From assembly GCF_046244365.1 (NCBI RefSeq), contig NZ_CP176395.1:5766001-5830000 (forward strand): DNA of 64,000 nucleotides. Reading direction: 5' to 3'. This DNA comes from Paenibacillus_V sp046244365. Its GTDB lineage: Bacteria > Bacillota > Bacilli > Paenibacillales > NBRC-103111. A model generated the notes under the pieces. The model was not told the origin of the DNA, ran no database searches, and saw nothing but the letters and a program-made list of their open reading frames with translations. Positions 8,330 to 16,649 of the stretch are shown here, piece after piece; within the stretch, counting starts at the first letter, position 1; every line of letters begins with the position of its first letter. The position numbers and the translations under genes were made by a program.

Positions 8330-8359
8330 TGATATAATACCATTGTTCACGTTAACAAT
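8330..8359 (+). promoter_or_regulatory. Extended -10 promoter with overlapping palindromic operator for uronate isomerase
   Basis: TGA-TATAAT (8330-8338) is an extended -10 element with no good -35. Immediately downstream, over the probable start point, lies the near-perfect 18-base palindrome ATTGTTCACGTTAACAAT (8342-8359) with a central ACGT. A repressor of the LacI or GntR kind would block transcription here. The regulator gene is not in the neighbourhood. Confidence 0.65.
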
Positions 8360-8386
8360 TGCATAAGAGAGGGGATTTTCTATAGC

Positions 8387-9658
8387 ATGGCAATTCAATC
8401 GAAGCACGCACTGCACGCTTTTGTCGAGGAAACGGTGCGGGATACGCCCGTCACCGATATTCATACGCACTTGTTTGCCGAATCGTTCGGCGACCTCCTT
8501 CTGTGGGGAATCGACGAGCTGCTCACGTATCATTATTTAATTGCCGAAACGTTCCGCTATCATCCGAATATGGCTTACGAACAATTTTGGAGCATGACCA
8601 AGGAAGAACAAGCGAACCTCATCTGGCAAACGCTTTTTATCGAGCACTCGCCTTATAGCGAAGCATGCCGCGGAGTGGTCACCGTCCTAAACCGCCTCGG
8701 CTTCGACCTGTCCGACCGTAATTTGGAAAGCTACCGCGATTATTTCCGCAGCGTCAGCGCAGGCGATTATATCGACCGGGTGCTCGAGCTGGCCAAGGTC
8801 AAAACCGTCGTCATGACGAACGATCCGTTCGACGCTTCCGAGCTGCCCGCATGGGAAGCCCGTCAAGGCCGCTCCGATTCGCGTTTTCTGGCCGCGCTGC
8901 GCATCGACCCTCTCCTTAACGCGTGGGACACTACCTGGCCTCGCTTAAAGGAGCAAGGATACGATGTACAGGCCGATTTGTCGGGCCGGACGATCGACGA
9001 AGTCCGCCGTTTCCTGAAGACGTGGATTTCCGTCATGAACCCGCTCTATATGGCGGTTTCCCTGCCGAACGATTTCGCCTATCCGGAGCAATCCGCACGC
9101 GTTCGAATCATCGACGAGTGCATCATTCCGGTCACGCGAGAGGCCGATATTCCTTTTGCCATGATGATCGGCGTCAAGCGTCAGGTTAACCCTTCGCTCC
9201 GTTTCGCCGGGGACAGCGTCGGCAAGAGCGATATCGGAACGGTCGAACGAATCGTCAGCCGCTATCCGGACAACAAGTTTCTGGTTACGATGCTGTCTCG
9301 CGAAAACCAGCACGAACTGGCCGTTACGGCCCGCAAAAACCGCAATCTGCTCGTATTCGGCTGCTGGTGGTTCCTCAACAATCCCAGCTTAATCGAGGAA
9401 ATAACGCGTATGCGGCTCGAACTGCTTGGCGGCAGCGTCATCCCGCAGCATTCCGACTGCCGGATTCTGGACCAGCTGATCTACAAATGGGATCACTCAC
9501 GGGCGATTATCGCTAAGGTGCTTTGCGAAAAGTACGGCGACCTGTTCGATGCCGGCTGGCGGCTGGAGGAAGAAGAGATTCGCCGGGATATCGAAGATTT
9601 GTTGGGCGGCGCCTTTTGGACGTTTCTCGGACGCCCTGACCCTGCGAAACAGGCGTAA
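8387..9658 (+). CDS. Uronate (glucuronate) isomerase-like amidohydrolase
   Basis: 423 residues of the uronate isomerase branch of the amidohydrolase superfamily. Near the N-terminus the metal-binding HxH (DIHTHLF, His26 and His28) is followed by LLLWGIDELLTYHYLIAE, typical of UxaC-like proteins; further landmarks are VKTVVMTNDPFD, the Trp-rich VFGCWWFLNNP and a distal HSDCRILDQLIYKW. UxaC converts glucuronate to fructuronate and galacturonate to tagaturonate. The protein is somewhat shorter than Escherichia coli UxaC (about 470), so a related sugar acid is possible. It stands alone with its own promoter-operator and terminator. The rest of the uronate pathway is not adjacent, although a glucuronidase-like gene lies at 46-48 kb. 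Confidence 0.85.
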   Translation: MAIQSKHALHAFVEETVRDTPVTDIHTHLFAESFGDLLLWGIDELLTYHYLIAETFRYHPNMAYEQFWSMTKEEQANLIWQTLFIEHSPYSEACRGVVTVLNRLGFDLSDRNLESYRDYFRSVSAGDYIDRVLELAKVKTVVMTNDPFDASELPAWEARQGRSDSRFLAALRIDPLLNAWDTTWPRLKEQGYDVQADLSGRTIDEVRRFLKTWISVMNPLYMAVSLPNDFAYPEQSARVRIIDECIIPVTREADIPFAMMIGVKRQVNPSLRFAGDSVGKSDIGTVERIVSRYPDNKFLVTMLSRENQHELAVTARKNRNLLVFGCWWFLNNPSLIEEITRMRLELLGGSVIPQHSDCRILDQLIYKWDHSRAIIAKVLCEKYGDLFDAGWRLEEEEIRRDIEDLLGGAFWTFLGRPDPAKQA

Positions 9659-9707
9659 CGAAGCGCCGGCAGCATGCTTCACAGGGCCGAAAGGCTCCCC
9701 TCGGCAT

Positions 9708-9743
9708 AAAAAGCCTCTCACCATGCCGGTGAGAGGCTTTTTT
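9708..9743. terminator. Strong bidirectional terminator
   Basis: A perfect stem, AAAAAGCCTCTCACC paired with GGTGAGAGGCTTTTTT, sits between the uronate isomerase and the convergent methyltransferase gene, with A and T runs on either side, so it can end both. Confidence 0.9.
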
Positions 9744-9839
9744 CAGTTCCTGACAACCATTCGCTGCGCTGAGAAGGTTATAAGTCATTATCTGTATGCA
9801 AAATTAGCAGCCGGATACGGTGGATTATCCAAAGGCGCC

Positions 9840-11921
9840 TTACCGAACGGACAAAAATTTGACGGCTGGCAGCTTTTTGCGAATCAGCGCTTTATGCTCG
9901 GGAAGCAAGCAGAACAAATCCATGATGATTTCATCGATTTGCTCGTAAAGCGCAAGCCTCGAAGCAAGCTTTTTTTGCCGCCTCAAAGCGTCGGTCAAAC
10001 GGACGATCTCCTCTTGCTGTTCAAGCCCGCAGGGCGGAATCGGAAGCGATTCGATGTATCCGCGGAGCACCTTGACCGACTGATACGAGTGCGAATAAAA
10101 ATATTGGATCGGCCGCGAGTTGAGAACGGCCATCACATATTTGACGGAGTAGCCGGGCAGCTTCGGAATCAGCAGATTTGCGCTGTTGAGCGATAATCGC
10201 CGGCTGTCGTCATAGGCGAAGACGAGCTGCTCGCTGACGAACCGGTACAGCAGCTTTTCCTTGGCGCGATACGTTTGCTCAGGCGCCACCTGCTGGAATT
10301 TATCCGGCGTGAACAGGAGATAGCTGTTGCCCGGGTTGTAGTTGTATTTATAGAGATTGTTGCCCTTGAGCACGACCTCCCCGCCCTCCGGCTTCTCGGC
10401 TTGCACATACAGACCGTTATTGCCCGTCACGATCCCAAGCGCAAACTCGGCGTGGCCGCCCAGAAACATGGCGCCCTTCAGCGTTTTCATCCGTTCGAGC
10501 AAATCATGCTCCCGATCCGTCGCCTGCACGTTGAATACGCTTTGCTCGTTCTCGGCAAATCGCGTTTGGGCGACCTCATAAGCTTCTTCGCCTGCAAGCA
10601 CCTTAACCGCATGCGCGGCATCGGGTGCGGTTTTGCGGACCGTTAGCGTGACGGCAGGCGCATAGACGCGGCTGAAGGGCGTGCCCAGCAGCTCGATACG
10701 CTCGATACTGGTCCTCTCCAGCAGCAGTCGGCGTATAGGCCGGTGCAGATGGACATGCAGCACCGCCTCCGGCAGCAGGAACGCGAGCAAGCCGCCTTCT
10801 CCCAACATGTTGACGCCGCTTTCCATAAAAAGCGCAAAGGACTCCACCGACGATCCCGCCGAAAAATAAGCTTTGCGCAAGGCGGCGATTTCCTCATGAT
10901 TAAATTTGTAGCCCCAGGGCGGGTTGCCGATCACAAGATCGAACTTCTCCGAAGCCGTTTCCGCGGACGCCAGCGAGTTCTGCTGCACGATACGAAAATC
11001 CAGCGAAGACTCGTCCTCCGTACGCCCCGCAAGAAGCGACATATTCACCTTGGCCAGGCTGACGGCAACCGGGTCGATGTCATAGCCCGTCATGCATCGC
11101 GTCCGCAAAATCCGTTCTGCGTCTTCTACAGCCGTACCGGCTTGAAGCAGCTTCGCTTTAAGCGATAAATACGTATGAATCAAAAAATTTCCCGACCCGC
11201 AGCACGGATCGATTACGGCAGGCAGCGGATGGTCCGCCAGCAGCTTCAGGCTCGATTCTACCAGCGCTTCAACGAGCTTGGACGGGGTATAGTAGCTGCC
11301 CTGCGGCTTCCGGGTCCGCAGATTGGAGAGCGACATGTACAAGAGTCCGAGCAAGTCCTCCCCCTCCATATACCGCACGGGGGTTTTAAGCAGCCTGCGC
11401 ATGACGGACTGCTCCACCGGGCTCGGTCCGTCCTTCCGGAAATCGAACAAAGCGGAAATCGGATTGCCGTAAGCGCCAAGCGTTATTTTACCGGCGTGTA
11501 CCGCCGCCAAGATGCCGCCGGCACGCAAATCCGTCTCTTTTGCGGCGATATGCCCTCTATCGGCGAGAAGCCGCAAGGCGATCTCCGCCAAAACCGCTTC
11601 GGAGCGCACGGCTGCGTTTTCCTCGCCGACCAGTTGAACGACCGTCCTGGCCAGCTCCACTAGGCCCATGGATTTCACATACTCCGCCGGAATCAGATTG
11701 CCTTCCGCCGCGGCTTTGTTTCTTCTCTGCTTTAGCCGCTGGGAGTTCGCAGCGAACAGCTCCGTTCGGAGCTCCGCTACGATTCTCCTGTCGAAGAGAG
11801 GCGATCTCCCTTCTTTATAGGCGGCGAGTTTTCCCGCCTTCAGCCAATTTCTAACGGTCGCTCCCGACACGCCGAGCAGTTGCGCAGCTTCTTCGACCCG
11901 TATATATTGTTGATTATCCAA
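9840..11921 (-). CDS. Solitary N6-adenine DNA methyltransferase with N-terminal excisionase-type HTH
   Basis: 693 residues from a TTG start at 11921 (GAGGGG upstream). Residues 5-45 form a MerR/excisionase-like helix-turn-helix (VEEAAQLLGVSGATVRNWLKAGKL). Residues about 205-400 are a gamma-class adenine methyltransferase: motif X-like QGSYYTP (207-213), motif I DPCCGSGNF (238-246), D-I-D acidic loop (281-283) and catalytic NPPW (333-336). The C-terminal 250 residues look like a TaqI/Eco57I-type target-recognition region (GIVTGNNGLYV; LKGNNLYKYNYN; VLNSRPIQYFYSHSYQSVKVLRG). No PD-(D/E)xK nuclease motif and no partner restriction gene are visible nearby, so it is either an orphan epigenetic methyltransferase or a type IIG-like enzyme that has lost cleavage. 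Confidence 0.88.
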   Translation of the reverse strand: MDNQQYIRVEEAAQLLGVSGATVRNWLKAGKLAAYKEGRSPLFDRRIVAELRTELFAANSQRLKQRRNKAAAEGNLIPAEYVKSMGLVELARTVVQLVGEENAAVRSEAVLAEIALRLLADRGHIAAKETDLRAGGILAAVHAGKITLGAYGNPISALFDFRKDGPSPVEQSVMRRLLKTPVRYMEGEDLLGLLYMSLSNLRTRKPQGSYYTPSKLVEALVESSLKLLADHPLPAVIDPCCGSGNFLIHTYLSLKAKLLQAGTAVEDAERILRTRCMTGYDIDPVAVSLAKVNMSLLAGRTEDESSLDFRIVQQNSLASAETASEKFDLVIGNPPWGYKFNHEEIAALRKAYFSAGSSVESFALFMESGVNMLGEGGLLAFLLPEAVLHVHLHRPIRRLLLERTSIERIELLGTPFSRVYAPAVTLTVRKTAPDAAHAVKVLAGEEAYEVAQTRFAENEQSVFNVQATDREHDLLERMKTLKGAMFLGGHAEFALGIVTGNNGLYVQAEKPEGGEVVLKGNNLYKYNYNPGNSYLLFTPDKFQQVAPEQTYRAKEKLLYRFVSEQLVFAYDDSRRLSLNSANLLIPKLPGYSVKYVMAVLNSRPIQYFYSHSYQSVKVLRGYIESLPIPPCGLEQQEEIVRLTDALRRQKKLASRLALYEQIDEIIMDLFCLLPEHKALIRKKLPAVKFLSVR

Positions 11922-12401
11922 CGCGAGGCCCCCCTCTGTCTGTCCATACGATGCTTATGCTCGCGGGACTTTGCCATCTATAGGCTTCGTCAGCGGCGCC
12001 GCTTTTCCTTCCGTCGTAAGGCTTCTTTCCTATATTATCCCGTTCAGCAGGCGAATAACGCCGGTTCTAGAAAATGCTCCCTTGGATTTAGTAGAAACAC
12101 TGGAACATCCAGACAGGTTACGACTTGCAAGCAAAAATATTGGTGCGTATACAAGCCTAAACGTAATTCGGACACGATTGGGATTGTACCACAAGCGTGC
12201 CGGCGAAAAAACCTCCGAAACCGCCGCAGTCAGAAGCGGCGGTTTCGGAGGCGCGATTGACCGGCGGCGAGGCAAGGGGTTGGCCGAGGTCCCGATCGAA
12301 CGCAACCGGCTCTCCTTTTCAACTCCATTCGAAAAACCGCCCCATCGAAAGCGGATTCATCCTTAAACACTTACGAACCGTAAACGGTTCTGGATGACAG
12401 C
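11922..12401. other. Gene-free intergenic stretch with methyltransferase promoter region
   Basis: No convincing gene. On the minus strand a strong hairpin with a T-run (12206-12251) is followed by GGTACAAT (about 12183-12190), a possible -10 for the methyltransferase. A minus-strand frame from TTG 12305 has a ribosome-site-like AAAAGGAG, but it reads through the terminator stem and has no protein-like composition, so I do not call it. A small inverted repeat, GAACCG-TAAA-CGGTTC, is at 12375-12390. Confidence 0.5.
12206..12251 (-). terminator. Strong rho-independent terminator (minus strand)
   Basis: A 16-base-pair perfect stem (CCTCCGAAACCGCCGC and its complement, 12212-12227 with 12236-12251) with a 7-8 base loop, followed on the minus strand by six Ts. 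It is a second stop for leftward transcription beyond the terminator at 12402-12446. Confidence 0.85.
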
Positions 12402-12446
12402 AAAAAAAGCAAGCCGGAACCGGTATGTAAACCGGTGCAGCTTGCT
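12402..12446 (-). terminator. Terminator of the 3D-domain gene
   Basis: On the minus strand AGCAAGC(TG)CACCGGT pairs with ACCGG(TTCC)GGCTTGCT and is followed by seven Ts. It lies about 60 bases after the stop of the LysM-3D gene. Confidence 0.85.
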
Positions 12447-12507
12447 ATTTTCGGCCGTTCACGTCATGAAAATGTGCGATCGGGTAAAACTAATCTTTGT
12501 AACGGTC

Positions 12508-13323
12508 TTATTTCAGAACGTATACCTTCACGTTTTGCATGCCGAACGATTGAACATTGCCCATCGAATTCGGGATGAAAATATCGATGCGGTTTCCTTT
12601 AATCGCGCCGCCCTGATCGGATGCGGTTGCGATCATGCCTGTCGGCAGTCCGTTAAACGTATAGCCGGTCACATACAACTTGCTTCCCATCGGGATCACG
12701 TTCGGATCGACGGCAATGGTGCCGACCTTGAGCGGATTGCCGAAGTAATCGACTGCGCCCCAGCCGCCGTTCTCTTCCGCCGCATCGGAATAAGCCGTTG
12801 CGACGACGGGAATCATTTTGCTGTACGAAACGGTTTTGCCGTTTGCCGTGTTTACCGTGTTCGCTGCTGCGACGGGCTTCGCTTTTACAGGCGTCGCTTT
12901 CGCCTCAGCCTTTACAGGGGCTGCCGCAACCTTTTTGGCTGCCGGAGTCGGCGCCGGGGTCGCCGCTGCCGTTGTCGGCGCGGGCTCGGCTTGCGCCGGT
13001 TCAGCTGCCGGAGCCGCTTGTACCGCAACCGCAGGGGCTTGATCGGATTCAGCCTTATAAGCGAATACGGTCTTTTCAAGCATCGGAGGAAGGTTGAAAG
13101 TCAATCCTTTATATACGTTCATCGGATCGATCGTTTTGTTTGCTGCGAGCAAATCCATCAGGGGAATGTGAAGCTTTTGCGAAACGGACCAAAACGTATC
13201 GTTTTCTTGCACCGCATACGTGTCCTCCGCAACTTCCATAGCATGCGCAGGCAAAGCAAAGGCGGCGATGGACAGGCTAATGGCAAGGCCTGCCAGCGTC
13301 TTTTTTACAGGATTGAAAGTCAT
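12508..13323 (-). CDS. Secreted LysM-3D domain protein (YocH/Sps-like wall lytic protein)
   Basis: 271 residues. Signal peptide (residues 1-28, cleaved near AHA-ME), LysM peptidoglycan-binding domain (about 35-80: YAVQENDTFWSVSQKLHIPLMDLLAANK), a low-complexity Ala/Pro/Lys linker (95-165), and a C-terminal 3D domain (170-271) with its three aspartates at about 206 (VDPNVIPMGSKLYV), 236 (ASDQGGAIKG) and 247 (RIDIF). The fold is a double-psi beta-barrel related to lytic transglycosylases (MltA, Rpf-like stationary-phase proteins). Same plan as Bacillus subtilis YocH. Controlled by the c-di-AMP riboswitch immediately upstream; ribosome site AAAGGAG before the ATG. It acts outside the cell on peptidoglycan. 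Confidence 0.92.
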   Translation of the reverse strand: MTFNPVKKTLAGLAISLSIAAFALPAHAMEVAEDTYAVQENDTFWSVSQKLHIPLMDLLAANKTIDPMNVYKGLTFNLPPMLEKTVFAYKAESDQAPAVAVQAAPAAEPAQAEPAPTTAAATPAPTPAAKKVAAAPVKAEAKATPVKAKPVAAANTVNTANGKTVSYSKMIPVVATAYSDAAEENGGWGAVDYFGNPLKVGTIAVDPNVIPMGSKLYVTGYTFNGLPTGMIATASDQGGAIKGNRIDIFIPNSMGNVQSFGMQNVKVYVLK

Positions 13324-13344
13324 AGCAGTCTCCTTTGATATCTA

Positions 13345-13515
13345 TTGCCTACGAGGTTAGTTGTCGGGTTCGGACCAAAGGTTAGTCCCTACTCGCTGAT
13401 GCGAGATTCACCCCAAACGAACGATAAACGTACCGGTTTTAAAATAATGATTGACCGCCGGACATTTTACGTTCATAATATATCGTCCCCCGCACTTCCG
13501 GAGCGGAAGTTTCGG
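13345..13515 (-). promoter_or_regulatory. Second c-di-AMP riboswitch (ydaO/yuaA type)
   Basis: Reading the minus strand: a small hairpin (ACTTCCG...CGGAAGT, about 13495-13510), GTGCGGGGGACGA, then GTTTGGGGTGAATCTCGC, TAGGGACTAACC, and TCCGAACCCGACAACTAACC followed by TCGTAGGC. All ydaO core blocks align with the copy at 3625-3808. It precedes the LysM-3D gene by about 25 bases after the core. Expected to reduce expression when c-di-AMP is high. Confidence 0.9.
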
Positions 13516-14032
13516 CTCCTGTAAGACTAACATAGACCCTTCGATACGAAAACCCACATTTTCTTACAGTTTTACAAGATTCCCTGAAAAACCGGCCTTA
13601 TGACGAAGGCATTCCTTACCGCCAAATCCCTAGTTATTCCTATAAGAGCGCCATGCTATGAACGCTTGAATTCTCCCTCATGCGCCATATTTCTGCCATA
13701 ATCGCGCAGCATCGCAAAAAACGACAACCCCGATTCCAGCGAATCCGCTTTGCCTCCAATTACCAACATGTACCACGTATTTTTGCGTCGCATTTTCGGC
13801 AAAAGCGCTCGGTTGATCGAGATTTTGGAATACCCGGTGAATCCGAAGCCAATCCAGCGACACGCACTCGAAAAAGACGAGCGGCTGACGGCTGATCGCT
13901 TTCCGCCGTTACATGCTCGGCGCAGACGAACGGATGGCCTCATATGCGTACAGAGGTTCCCCGTTCGCAAAAAAAAGCCGGCCTTGACGCCCAAACGCTC
14001 GTCAGACCGACTGTTTCCGATACCGGTTATCG
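13516..14032. other. Gene-free stretch downstream of the SsuE-like gene
   Basis: About 500 bases with no supported gene. A minus-strand frame ending at 13656 has protein-like sequence over its last 45 residues (MRRKNTWYMLVIGGKADSL...), but no ribosome site precedes its ATG at 13793 and no family is recognisable; it may be a decayed gene tail. The riboswitch promoter must lie just above 13515. Confidence 0.4.
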
Positions 14033-14569
14033 TTACCCGCGATTCGGAAGAGAAGCGACCAGTTCCTGCGCCGCTTGGCGAATTCTACCGGCAATTTCTT
14101 CATCCACTTGAAACAGTCCGCCTTCAAGCCGCTGCACATGGGAATCTTGAACGTATACCCCTTGCAGCTGATGGCGGGCGCCGAGCGCGGACAGTACAGG
14201 CTTGAGCGCGTAATCGATCACGAGCAGATGGGCAACCGTGCCCCCGATTGCGACCGGTAGCGTCACTTTGCCTTCCAGCCCTTTCTGCGGGATCAGATCG
14301 AGGAACGCCTTCAGCACGCCCGTATAGGATGCTTTGTATACCGGCGTCGCCACGACGACCGCATCCGCCTGCTCAATAAGCCGATTTGCAGCCGCAATGG
14401 CCGGACTATCGAATTTCGTGTAGACCAAATCCTCCGGCGGCAGCTCGACTACCGAAATGCGCGAATGCTGTGCGCCTTCTTCCGTCAGCTGCCGCTCCAG
14501 CACCTGAAGTACGCCGTTCAGCCTCGAATTTGCTGCAGGACTACCCGAAATCAATACGATGTTCGCCAT
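14033..14569 (-). CDS. NADPH-dependent FMN reductase (SsuE-like)
   Basis: 178 residues with a flavodoxin-like fold: the phosphate loop SGSPAANSRLNGVL (8-21), then ADAVVVATPVYKASYTGVLKAFLDLIPQKGL (68-98) and the SsuE-type VAIGGTVAHLLVIDYALKPVL. SsuE reduces FMN with NADPH and passes it to a partner monooxygenase that desulfonates alkanesulfonates. The ribosome site AAGGAGAG precedes the ATG. The partner genes immediately upstream are broken (14604-14937 and 14990-15127), so this reductase is now an orphan locally. Confidence 0.88.
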   Translation of the reverse strand: MANIVLISGSPAANSRLNGVLQVLERQLTEEGAQHSRISVVELPPEDLVYTKFDSPAIAAANRLIEQADAVVVATPVYKASYTGVLKAFLDLIPQKGLEGKVTLPVAIGGTVAHLLVIDYALKPVLSALGARHQLQGVYVQDSHVQRLEGGLFQVDEEIAGRIRQAAQELVASLPNRG

Positions 14570-14603
14570 TTCGTTATTCTCTCCTTATATGCCGCCGCCC
14601 GTA

Positions 14604-14937
14604 TTACCGGGATACGGCTTGTGTAGTGTAGCGGTTTTCCGGAATCGGAACACCCAGATTGCCGCGAAGCGTATCCGACTCGTGGGCGACCTGACGAACT
14701 ACCGTAACCGGCTCGAAACGGTTCAGAAAATGCGGGATCGATTTTTTCCGTAATGTAGAGACCGTCCGCTATGAATACAAAATCAAACTTACCATCTTCC
14801 GTCTTTCGTGTCCACGATTTGTAAAGCTCGAAATTGACGCTTGCGTCCGTGACCGCTATCGGATGCCGCCGGCCGCTTATACTGCCGCTAACCCCGTGCA
14901 AAATCGCGCCCAATTTCAATTGTTTCTTGTCCGCCAT
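14604..14937 (-). pseudogene. Internally deleted, frameshifted NtaA/SnaA/DszA-type flavin monooxygenase
   Basis: The frame starting at ATG 14937 encodes an intact N-terminus of this luciferase-like family: KQLKLGAILHGVSGSIS, RHP.A..DASVNFELYKSW, then GKFDFVFIADGLYI. At an A-run near 14755-14760 the frame is lost; the next frame continues with HFLNRFEPVT, exactly the expected following segment, and then jumps to what looks like the extreme C-terminus (LRGNLGVPIPENRY) and a stop at 14604. The normal protein has about 440 residues, so some 300 internal residues are missing. Frameshift and deletion together mark a pseudogene. It was once co-transcribed with the SsuE-like reductase. Confidence 0.8.
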
Positions 14938-14989
14938 ATAAACGCCTCCCCGCAGCCACGCCGCCTTCCCCCTTAGGAATTAGGCATGC

Positions 14990-15127
14990 CTATCCCGTTT
15001 GCATCGCCTGCACATCCTTTGGCGGCACTTCGTTCCATACCTTGCTAGGAATCTCGCGCCGCAGCACGGGCGCAACTTCGGCTGCGAACTGCTCGGCCTG
15101 CTCCGCTTCGGGGCGCGGGGCGTTGTC
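14990..15127 (-). pseudogene. C-terminal remnant of a second flavin-dependent monooxygenase-like gene
   Basis: An open frame without a start encodes about 45 residues (PRPEAEQAEQFAAEVAPVLR, then REIPSKVWNEVPPK) ending in a stop at 14990. The sequence is protein-like and resembles the C-terminal helix of luciferase-type monooxygenases. It begins abruptly next to the terminator of the ABC binding-protein gene, so the rest was probably lost by deletion. The family assignment is tentative. Confidence 0.45.
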
Positions 15128-15133
15128 AGACAC

Positions 15134-15169
15134 TAAAAAAAGCTGACGCCGGCAATACCGACATCAGCT
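15134..15169 (-). terminator. Terminator of the sugar-binding protein gene
   Basis: On the minus strand AGCTGATGTCGGTATTG pairs with CCGGCGTCAGCT and is followed by seven Ts; it sits 13 bases after the stop codon at 15182. Confidence 0.88.
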
Positions 15170-15181
15170 TCCTGCCATGAT

Positions 15182-16537
15182 TCAGTTGTTTTTCTCGAAC
15201 ACTTTATTCGCTTCCTTGCGGAACTCGGCAACGACTTCATCGATCGTCGCTTTGCCGAACTGCTGCTTCTGCACGGTTTGCTCGAACAGCTTGCCTACCT
15301 CCCCGGCACCCTTCGGACCGCCGTCGTACCAGCCCGGATCGTTCTTGCCGATATGCTCGAGCACGTCCTGCATCTTATTTTCGAGAGGCGTAAATTTCGG
15401 CTTCAGGTACTCCACCATTTTTTTGTTGTCGGGAAGCCCTCTTTCCGTTCCGAGAATGTCGGCCGCTTCCGCCGAGTTGATCATGAAGTCCATGAACATC
15501 GCCGCTTCCTTCGGATGCTTCGTCTTGGCGTTCATGCTGAAGAAAATACCCGGCAGCAGCACGCTGGCCGTCTTCTTGGACACGTCGGCGCGAGGCATCG
15601 TCGTCATCTCCAGCTTGTCCTTCAGTACGCCGTCCATCGACGGGAAGTACGGTACGAACAAGGGTCCTTCCATCGCGACGGTCCCTTTAAGGATCGGCTC
15701 CTTGTTAGGGTCATACGTAGCCAGCTGATAGGACGAAGTTTCGCTTGCCGGAGGAACGATCCCTTCCTTTCTCGCCTTGTCCCACATCTCCAGCCAGGCT
15801 TTAAAGTTTTCGTCCTTATAGCCTAACTTGTTGTCTTTGAACAGCACATCGCCTTTGGAGAACAAGTAATACATGAATGCTTCGAACAGGCCGGACATGT
15901 CGTTGGCGCCGTACTTGTCCTTGCCGAGCTTGCCCTTCATTTCACGGGCTTTGTCGAAAAATTCGTCGTAGGTCATGTCCATTTTCGGCGGTTCCACGCC
16001 CGCCTGTTTGTACATTTCTTTATTGTAAAACATGACGGAACCGCTCTTGCTAAGCGGTAGGCCCACCAGTTTTCCGTTGACCGTCGCCTGATTGGCCAGC
16101 AGGTTTTGATCGAGCCCGTCCACCTTAATGTCTTTGCCTGCCAAGTTCTTCAGATCCATCAGCACGCCGCGATCCGCGTACTCCTTCAAATAGATGATGC
16201 TTATGCTGATCAAATCCGGAGCGTTGCTCCCGGCCACCTGGGTGGCTAGCTTATCGTGATACGTGCCGAAGGCGGAATATTCCGGCTTGATTTTTATATT
16301 CGGATGCAATTGCTGGAACTTCTCGATCATTTTGATCGTCAGATCATGCCGCTGCTGGCTGCCCCACCATGAGAACCGAAGCTCGACGTTTTCCTTTTCG
16401 CTGCCCCCTTTTGAATCCGTAGAAGCCGCCGTACCGTCCGTCTTCGTACCGCCGCAGCCTGCAACGACGCCGGCCGACACGACAAGCGTTAACGCCGACA
16501 ACAACATTCTGCTTTGAATCGCTTTAAGCCACTTCAC
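15182..16537 (-). CDS. Sugar ABC transporter substrate-binding lipoprotein
   Basis: About 451 residues. The GTG at 16537 is favoured over the one at 16546 because AAGGGG is correctly spaced only for the inner start. A lipoprotein signal with VVAGC lipobox (cysteine near residue 28) anchors it to the outer face of the membrane. The mature part has the extracellular-binding family 1 pattern (LRFSWWGSQQRHDLTIKMIEKFQQLHPNIKIKPEYS; KDKYGANDMSGLFEAF; KHPKEAAMFMDFMINS). Last gene of a five-gene leftward set: permease, permease, histidine kinase, response regulator, binding protein. Such YesMN-linked importers usually take up oligosaccharides; the substrate cannot be read from the sequence. Confidence 0.9.
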   Translation of the reverse strand: MKWLKAIQSRMLLSALTLVVSAGVVAGCGGTKTDGTAASTDSKGGSEKENVELRFSWWGSQQRHDLTIKMIEKFQQLHPNIKIKPEYSAFGTYHDKLATQVAGSNAPDLISISIIYLKEYADRGVLMDLKNLAGKDIKVDGLDQNLLANQATVNGKLVGLPLSKSGSVMFYNKEMYKQAGVEPPKMDMTYDEFFDKAREMKGKLGKDKYGANDMSGLFEAFMYYLFSKGDVLFKDNKLGYKDENFKAWLEMWDKARKEGIVPPASETSSYQLATYDPNKEPILKGTVAMEGPLFVPYFPSMDGVLKDKLEMTTMPRADVSKKTASVLLPGIFFSMNAKTKHPKEAAMFMDFMINSAEAADILGTERGLPDNKKMVEYLKPKFTPLENKMQDVLEHIGKNDPGWYDGGPKGAGEVGKLFEQTVQKQQFGKATIDEVVAEFRKEANKVFEKNN

Positions 16538-16649
16538 CTGCCACACCCCTTGTTAGTATAATTTGGCATAAATCCGCTTACATGGGTCATTATAGTAAAC
16601 CGTAACCGGCAAAGAAATCATACAAATCTACAATTTCTTCTCCTATTTA

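Noticed and set aside
12030..12305. 91-residue minus-strand frame with AAAAGGAG before a TTG
   Set aside because: It reads straight through a perfect terminator stem and has an Arg/Pro/Ser-rich composition unlike a protein; the ribosome-like site is probably chance.
13656..13994. 112-residue minus-strand frame downstream of the SsuE-like gene
   Set aside because: Only the last 45 residues look protein-like, no ribosome site precedes any ATG, and no family is recognised.
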